From Erysipelotrichaceae bacterium UBA6182 (GTDB taxonomy: Bacteria > Bacillota_I > Bacilli_A > Erysipelotrichales > Erysipelotrichaceae): a DNA stretch of 35,751 bases. Position 1 is the stretch's first letter. Each line of letters starts with the position of its first letter. The DNA lies in contig DITO01000109.1 in assembly GCA_002422065.1 (NCBI GenBank), positions 1 through 35,751 on the forward strand. Reading direction: 5' to 3'. The position numbers were made by a program, and so were the translations under genes. Under the pieces are notes generated by a model. That model did no database searches. It was not told the DNA's origin and was given only the letters and a program-made list of their open reading frames with translations. This document shows, piece by piece, positions 32,204 to 35,751 of the stretch.

Positions 32204-32497
32204 TTAGGTTATCAGGTTCATCATTTTTACCATCTCATTATACTTAAGTGGATACAAATGTCCACAAATTTCATTTACCATCTCTACAGTATGATATAAC
32301 CTTTTTGCAATTTCGACTGGTTGCAACCCATTATTTACCAATAATGACATATGTTAGTGACTGAAATCATATATAGATATTTTGACTCCAGCTATCTTGC
32401 AATACCTCTCTTTTTTACACGTTAATGTAGTTGAAGCAAATCCTAGATTATAAGATACTAAACATTTATCATTTGTGTAGTCATGCATCTTTCCCTT
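32204..32497 (-). pseudogene. Decayed tyrosine recombinase (phage/ICE-type integrase), C-terminal part
   Basis: Read on the minus strand, the frame gives KKERYCKIAGVKISIYDFSH, a stop, then HMSLLVNNGLQPVEIAKRL, EICGHLYP and an end after MVKMMNLIT. Intact relatives read YCKxAGVKxIRIHDFRHSHASLLI and LGHxSxxMTLxTYSHLYP. Compared with these, the HxxR box is YDFS, the second GH is YH and the nucleophile Tyr of TYSHLYP is Cys. An in-frame stop lies at 32354-32356, and the upstream part is shifted or interrupted near 32498. All catalytic residues are lost, so this is a dead integrase. It lies 93 bp from the tRNA-like repeat, where such genes normally sit. Confidence 0.82.
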
Positions 32498-33179
32498 CTA
32501 CCGAACCGCTTTTGAACAATGTTAACAGAATTATACATATGCATGGATTTGATTTCTTGTTCTGACAAAAGGTAGAGTTAGGTACGGCTCGCCTTCCTCC
32601 TACACCAACCTTATCTCTTGTCAGTGCTGATAACTTATCAGAGCTGCTTTGCTTTATGTCAAGAGGAAGGTCACGTGTGGTTTATCTCCGCCAAAATGCA
32701 AAGCAACTGCTGAAAAGCGGGTTTGTTTAATGGATATGAACAACATTTGCAAGGATTTTATGATCCTTCTTCTAATTATCGATGTATATTAGAAGCAACT
32801 CAAGCGAATTTTCTGGATAGAGATCAACATAAGAAGCATCTATACACTTCTAATATCAAAGAGTATAAGTGGATTACGAAAATATGTAAGTATAGCATCC
32901 ATTGTAATTCTTGAACCTCACAAAAAGTTATGATAAAATTATCACAAGTATTAATCAATGGGGGTGCTTTCATGTTTTTTTAATGATTCATAATTTAAAC
33001 ACAATAATATTGTATTGAACATTTAAGAAAGTTTTGTTTATGCAATGTAATAACCGATTTTTTATCGACAACTAGCGTATACTGGTGTTTATCATTTCTA
33101 TTTCACTTAGTGAAGGATTTAAATTTTTAGTTTGCAATATAATAACAGTAAACTTGATCTAATTACGAAAGGAACTTTT
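32498..33179. other. Non-coding or decayed stretch between integrase remnant and membrane gene
   Basis: No intact gene is supported. Minus-strand fragments up to about 32580, such as LTLFKSGSVEGK, may be shifted N-terminal integrase sequence. A slightly GC-richer patch (about 32575-32720) has no recognisable product. The open stretch 32723-32914 (GYEQHLQGFYDPSS onwards, 63 codons) has a stop just upstream, no ribosome site and no family. A promoter-like pair occurs at 32911, followed by GGGGGTG and a three-codon frame ATG TTT TTT TAA (32972). The rest is AT-rich without clear structure. Confidence 0.5.
32911..32939 (+). promoter_or_regulatory. Promoter-like pair in the accessory region
   Basis: TTGAAC (32911-32916) and TAAAAT (32934-32939) are 17 bp apart, a good sigma-A match. 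The first gene downstream is the membrane protein at 33180, leaving a leader of about 230 nt that includes a tiny frame encoding MFF. Confidence 0.45.
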
Positions 33180-33386
33180 ATGGGAAAAGGTTATAGAGAT
33201 ATTTTAATCATTATTGGGGTTTTATTTTCTTGTATTTTTTTCATACCTGGGATTGGTTTAATAATTCCGTTCTATCATGGTGATGAAATTTTCTCGTGGT
33301 TGATTTTTTTAACAACATGGGTTGTTTCCAAAGATTTAATAAGCTTCACAGATAATTACATAAAAAGATCAAAGGGGATCAAGTAG
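33180..33386 (+). CDS. Small two-helix membrane protein, unrecognised
   Basis: This 68-aa protein has two hydrophobic segments (DILIIIGVLFSCIFFIPGIGLIIPF and EIFSWLIFLTTWVVS) and a basic tail (YIKRSKGIK). No family is recognised. ATG 33180 is chosen because GAAAGGA (33167-33173) is 6 nt upstream; the longer frame from 33132 has no ribosome site. Its stop overlaps the GTG of the secreted protein, so the two are coupled and probably work together. Size and pairing with an exported protein could fit an immunity protein, an anchor or an export helper; none of these is shown by the sequence. Confidence 0.68.
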   Translation: MGKGYRDILIIIGVLFSCIFFIPGIGLIIPFYHGDEIFSWLIFLTTWVVSKDLISFTDNYIKRSKGIK

Positions 33387-34330
33387 TGAAAAAAACATCA
33401 CTTTTATTATTATTCGTCTTTTTGTTTTCCTTCAACTTAACTTCAGTCAACTCAAATTTTGAATCTGTTAGCACGGAATTTAAAGAAGATAAGGTTTTGG
33501 TTGGGGTAGAAGAGGTTAATGATTTTCTTTCAAATGTGCTAAGTCTTGACGTTTCAAAGGGTAGTATTCTCGATACTGAGGCGATAGCAAGGAATATATA
33601 TAGTATTAAAGGAGAGAATATTCAGAAACGAATATCCGCATATGATCAGCACATAGAGTTCCTTAGAGATAACTATTCTGTTGAAGAGTTGCAAACTAAA
33701 TTTGGCTATGATTTAAATCAAGCAAACAGCATTGAGAATTTTGACTATTCATTTGATGGAAGAACTCAGGCATCTGCAACTGTACGCCTGTATCTTTATT
33801 ATTATAATTATAAGTATAATTTAACTACTAACAAAACATCAATTTCACTTGAGACAAACGGTTATATTAACGGGTTTCCATTTAATGAAATTGGAAATAG
33901 AAAAACAATTGCTCTTGCTGTAACAGGATCAAATTCACAGTTCATGATGAGTGAAGAGCCGTATTTTAGTTCTTTTTACACGCATGATGGAGGTGTTACT
34001 GGAGTAAACCTAAATTATACTAGTTCAAGTGTTGGCAAGACGCCTTATCCAGGTCTTGGTGTTGTAATTTCATTTCCTTCATATATTACTGAATTAAATG
34101 GTCTAAGTGGAGGGACGCGAAGATATTTAAGTAGATTCACAGCAAGGTATCATGGGATAGCTACAAATGACGTGAATGTGGCTTCGATGAGGTCAACTAT
34201 GGCATACAGAACACTTTCGTTGGGTGCATCTATAGGAATTGAATTTAGTCAGACTCCATTATCTTTACAATTGACAATAAAACCTCATTGGGCTACAGAG
34301 TTAGATATTATTAGAACAATTCAAAGATAG
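33386..34330 (+). CDS. Secreted protein of unknown function in the tRNA-flanked segment
   Basis: This 314-aa protein has a clear signal peptide (MKKTSLLLLFVFLFSFNLTS, cleavage probably after VNS near residue 23). A helical region extends to about 115. After that comes a beta-rich, Tyr/Ser/Asn/Thr-rich part (ATVRLYLYYYNYKYNLTTNK, TIALAVTGSNSQF, GVVISFPSYI) that ends IKPHWATELDIIRTIQR. It has no cysteines, lipobox or sorting signal, so it is released. No family is recognised. The start is GTG 33386, overlapping the preceding stop, with AAAGGGGA 7-8 nt upstream. Codon use is more AT-rich than in the mal locus, which fits the acquired segment. Confidence 0.75.
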   Translation: MKKTSLLLLFVFLFSFNLTSVNSNFESVSTEFKEDKVLVGVEEVNDFLSNVLSLDVSKGSILDTEAIARNIYSIKGENIQKRISAYDQHIEFLRDNYSVEELQTKFGYDLNQANSIENFDYSFDGRTQASATVRLYLYYYNYKYNLTTNKTSISLETNGYINGFPFNEIGNRKTIALAVTGSNSQFMMSEEPYFSSFYTHDGGVTGVNLNYTSSSVGKTPYPGLGVVISFPSYITELNGLSGGTRRYLSRFTARYHGIATNDVNVASMRSTMAYRTLSLGASIGIEFSQTPLSLQLTIKPHWATELDIIRTIQR

Positions 34331-34562
34331 ATAATTAATACTGAATTACTTTGAATAGAAAAATAGTATTTATCAAAAAAATTGCAGGATAGTTTAAATA
34401 ATTCTTGTTGAGGTTCACAGTTGAAGAAGTGAACGAAAAATGAACGAAATTTTGTGTTTATTTTTCTGATTACACAGAAAAATTTCATAAAAATTAACCC
34501 GAAACACACTAAATAATTGTGTTTTAATAATGTGATATTATATTTATTCTGAATGTCTACGC
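34331..34562. other. AT-rich gap after the secreted-protein gene
   Basis: No gene is supported. GTTCAC (34413) and GTGAAC (34429) form a small inverted repeat. A longer imperfect hairpin joins GAAATTTTGTGT (34446-34457) with ACACAGAAAAATTTC (34472-34486). GAACGAAAAATGAACGAAA here resembles GAACGAAAATGGAAGAAA at 32166, close to the other tRNA-like repeat; the two may be arms of the old attachment region. Confidence 0.4.
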
Positions 34563-34581
34563 TCCCTTCATCCGTACCATT
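34563..34581 (+). repeat. tRNA-Leu 3'-end-like attachment repeat, copy 2
   Basis: TCCCTTCATCCGTACCATT differs from copy 1 at one base (T for C) and has the same orientation. No 5' tRNA half precedes it. It is followed by a terminator, as behind a tRNA gene. The distance between copies is 2470 bp, start to start. Confidence 0.6.
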
Positions 34582-34591
34582 ACTTTCAATT

Positions 34592-34618
34592 AAAACATCA
34601 AGAAATTGATGTTTTTTT
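34592..34618 (+). terminator. Terminator with GAAA loop behind tRNA-like repeat 2
   Basis: AAAACATCAA (34592-34601) pairs with TTGATGTTTT (34606-34615) around a GAAA tetraloop, with T to 34618. Confidence 0.88.
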
Positions 34619-34661
34619 CTAAAGTTTTTTGATATCTTGAGACATTTTCAAATTCTAGATA

Positions 34662-34690
34662 TTGATATTTGATAGCATTTATGCTATCAT
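34662..34690 (+). promoter_or_regulatory. Toxin-antitoxin promoter with embedded operator palindrome
   Basis: TTGATA (34662-34667) and TATCAT (34685-34690) are 17 bp apart. TGATAGCA (34670-34677) and TGCTATCA (34682-34689) form an 8-4-8 palindrome filling the spacer and touching the -10. This is the classic layout for repression by the HTH antitoxin encoded two genes downstream. Confidence 0.7.
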
Positions 34691-34715
34691 AAATTTGTAG
34701 CTTGGAGGGGAATAC

Positions 34716-35078
34716 ATGAAAGAGATTAAGTTTTTTGAGAACTCTGATGGGAACTCAGAATTGTGGGATTTCTTAGAAGAGTTAAGAAACAAATCATCTA
34801 AGAATAAAGATTGTCATGTGCAGTATAAGCAAATAATATTCTATATAGAGTTGCTTAGGATTAATGGGACAAACTTACCAAATACAATAGTTCGTCGTTT
34901 AGATGAGGATATTTATGAATTGAGACCAGGTAAAAATCGTGTTTTGTTTTTCTGTTTTAAAGAGAACACATATATATTATTACATCACTTTAGGAAAAAG
35001 ACTCAAAAAACACCACCAAGTGAAATAGATAAAGCAAAAGCAAAAAGAAACGAATATATCAAAAGGGAAGGAAAATAG
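34716..35078 (+). CDS. higB: HigB/RelE-like toxin (Gp49-like family)
   Basis: This 120-aa protein matches the phage-derived Gp49-like RelE/HigB toxins: WDFLEELRNK, then IFYIELLRINGTNLP, then IVRRLDEDIYELRPGKNRVLFFCF and YILLHHFRKKTQKTPPSEIDKAKAKRNEY. The ELRPGxxRVLFF and LHHFxKKTxKTP segments are the family hallmarks. Such toxins cut mRNA at the ribosome. The basic Lys/Arg residues of the active surface are present, so it is probably functional. GGAGGGG lies 5-6 nt before ATG 34716. The toxin precedes the antitoxin, as in HigBA, and the two are separated by 4 nt. Confidence 0.88.
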   Translation: MKEIKFFENSDGNSELWDFLEELRNKSSKNKDCHVQYKQIIFYIELLRINGTNLPNTIVRRLDEDIYELRPGKNRVLFFCFKENTYILLHHFRKKTQKTPPSEIDKAKAKRNEYIKREGK

Positions 35079-35082
35079 AGAT

Positions 35083-35361
35083 ATGAAAACATGGAACAAT
35101 TATAAAGACTATGTTAAGTCTTTCGATGAAACAAGCAAACAAGAAATAGAGGACCTCGAAATACTTGCAAGCATTGTTAGCGAAATAATAGCAAAACGTA
35201 ATTTACTTGGTTTAAGCCAACGTGATCTTTCAGCAATCTGTGGAATACCACAGTCATCTTTAGCAAGAATTGAAACATTTAAGATTACACCAAAAATGGA
35301 TACAATATTGAAAATAATGAGACCATTGGGATTAAAATTGACTGCAGTCTCATATAAGTAA
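35083..35361 (+). CDS. higA: HigA-like XRE-family antitoxin
   Basis: This 92-aa protein has an N-terminal helix region (about 1-30) that likely binds the toxin and an XRE helix-turn-helix (about 37-90: IIAKRNLLGLSQRDLSAICGIPQSSLARIETFKITPKMDTILKIMRPLGLKL). It should neutralise the adjacent HigB-like toxin and repress the pair through the palindrome at 34670-34689. It follows the toxin after 4 nt, with GAAAATAGAGA as a weak ribosome site, so coupled translation is likely. Confidence 0.9.
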   Translation: MKTWNNYKDYVKSFDETSKQEIEDLEILASIVSEIIAKRNLLGLSQRDLSAICGIPQSSLARIETFKITPKMDTILKIMRPLGLKLTAVSYK

Positions 35362-35457
35362 TAAATAAGTAAATATTAAATGAGATTAGAACATACATTC
35401 GGATCATAGTAAGTCCGAAGAAAATTTGTGCAAGACTTAATTTAGGAAGATAAAAAA

Positions 35458-35490
35458 TGAACTTACTCAGTGACTGAGTAAGTTCATTTT
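35458..35490. terminator. Strong bidirectional terminator
   Basis: TGAACTTACTCAG (35458-35470) and CTGAGTAAGTTCA (35474-35486) form a perfect 13-bp stem with a 3-nt loop. An A run stands before it and a T-rich tract after it, so it can end both the higBA unit and the gene entering from the right. Confidence 0.9.
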
Positions 35491-35493
35491 ATC

Positions 35494-35751
35494 TTATTGA
35501 TCCTTCTTTAAATATTCTTCCTTCTCAAATCTCATCATGATACCTGAAAATAAATGATACTGATGTTTGTAAGATAAATGATTAAGGTTTCTAGAACGAG
35601 CACGAATAGCTCTTAAATCTGTGATTAATTTCTTAACAATAGTCTTACCTTCATAAGCTAATGCTTTTGAATTTTCTTCAAAGGATTCTAGTCGATCATC
35701 TTCAAGAAGTTCATGTGTGAGCGTATTACGCTTTACAACCCAATCTTTAAT
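35494..35751 (-). CDS. Unrecognised protein, C-terminal 85 residues only (5' end outside window)
   Basis: An open minus-strand frame runs from the right edge to TAA at 35494. It gives IKDWVVKRNTLTHELLEDDR, a helical acidic stretch, then LITDLRAIRARSRNLNH, and ends RFEKEEYLKKDQ. Good codon use and a terminator right after the stop support a real gene. RNTLTH has the spacing of the Rx4H motif of HEPN proteins, but one short motif in a partial helical protein is not enough for a family call. The start and most of the protein are unseen. Confidence 0.6.
   Translation of the reverse strand: MKDWVVKRNTLTHELLEDDRLESFEENSKALAYEGKTIVKKLITDLRAIRARSRNLNHLSYKHQYHLFSGIMMRFEKEEYLKKDQ

Noticed and set aside
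32723..32914. Open frame of 63 codons starting with TTG in the accessory gap
   Set aside because: Stop codon just upstream, no ribosome site, no recognisable family; probably a remnant or chance frame.
35395..35420. Short inverted repeat TTCGGA / TCCGAA after higA
   Set aside because: A six-base stem with a long loop and no T run; the strong hairpin at 35458 is the better terminator.
1..35751. CRISPR arrays, insertion sequences with intact transposase, or rRNA genes
   Set aside because: No regularly spaced repeats, no transposase motifs and no rRNA sequence were seen.

Overview
The window looks like a chromosome segment from a low-GC Gram-positive bacterium (Bacillota), most likely Erysipelotrichia or a neighbouring class. 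The reasons are the low-GC codon use, AGGAGG-type ribosome sites, TGA used as a stop (murT, gdpP, malF, rlmH) rather than as Trp, the rpsF-ssb-rpsR-yybS-gdpP-rplI-dnaB-walJ-rlmH gene order known from Bacillus relatives, an HPr with both His15 and Ser46, and several CcpA-type cre boxes. The class-level placement is inference from sequence alone.

Region 1 (1-9953) is a housekeeping block on the + strand. A MurT/GatD-like pair comes first. It is followed by the S6/SSB/S18 operon with an S6:S18-type RNA leader, then a YybS-like membrane protein, the c-di-AMP phosphodiesterase GdpP, ribosomal protein L9, replicative helicase DnaB, a LysM/G5/M23 envelope peptidase, WalJ and RlmH. Most of these genes abut or overlap. 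The surprise is that the GatD homologue lacks both the catalytic Cys and His, and its MurT partner lacks the usual DGxDVSW signature.

Region 2 (9941-19120) holds a small convergent membrane gene and then a carbon block: ptsH, pgcA (phosphoglucomutase), glgB, glgP and pulA. Each has its own promoter and/or terminator. Together they cover branching, phosphorolysis and debranching of glycogen-like polymer and conversion of Glc-1-P to Glc-6-P. No glgA or glgC is present in the window.

Region 3 (19120-32077) is a maltodextrin locus. A divergent GH13_20 enzyme faces malF-malG-DUF1189, then malE, an alpha-glucosidase, a lipoprotein alpha-amylase, a short PucR-type regulator, the shared-type ATPase MsmK/MalK and another GH13 enzyme. 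The inferred flow is that the surface amylase cuts starch, MalE/MalFG/MsmK import the dextrins, and cytoplasmic GH13 enzymes with GlgP and PgcA degrade them. cre-like boxes occur at the malF, malE and msmK promoters. An exact 19-bp palindrome sits at about -42 of an msmK promoter that lacks a clear -35, directly downstream of the PucR-type gene.

Region 4 (32078-35751) is accessory and visibly more AT-rich. Two 19-bp copies of a tRNA-Leu-like 3' end, each followed by a terminator, bracket about 2.5 kb. This interval holds a decayed tyrosine integrase, a small two-helix membrane protein and an unrecognised secreted protein. Beyond it lie a HigBA-type toxin-antitoxin pair with an operator palindrome in its promoter, a bidirectional terminator, and the 3' end of an unrecognised gene entering from the right edge.
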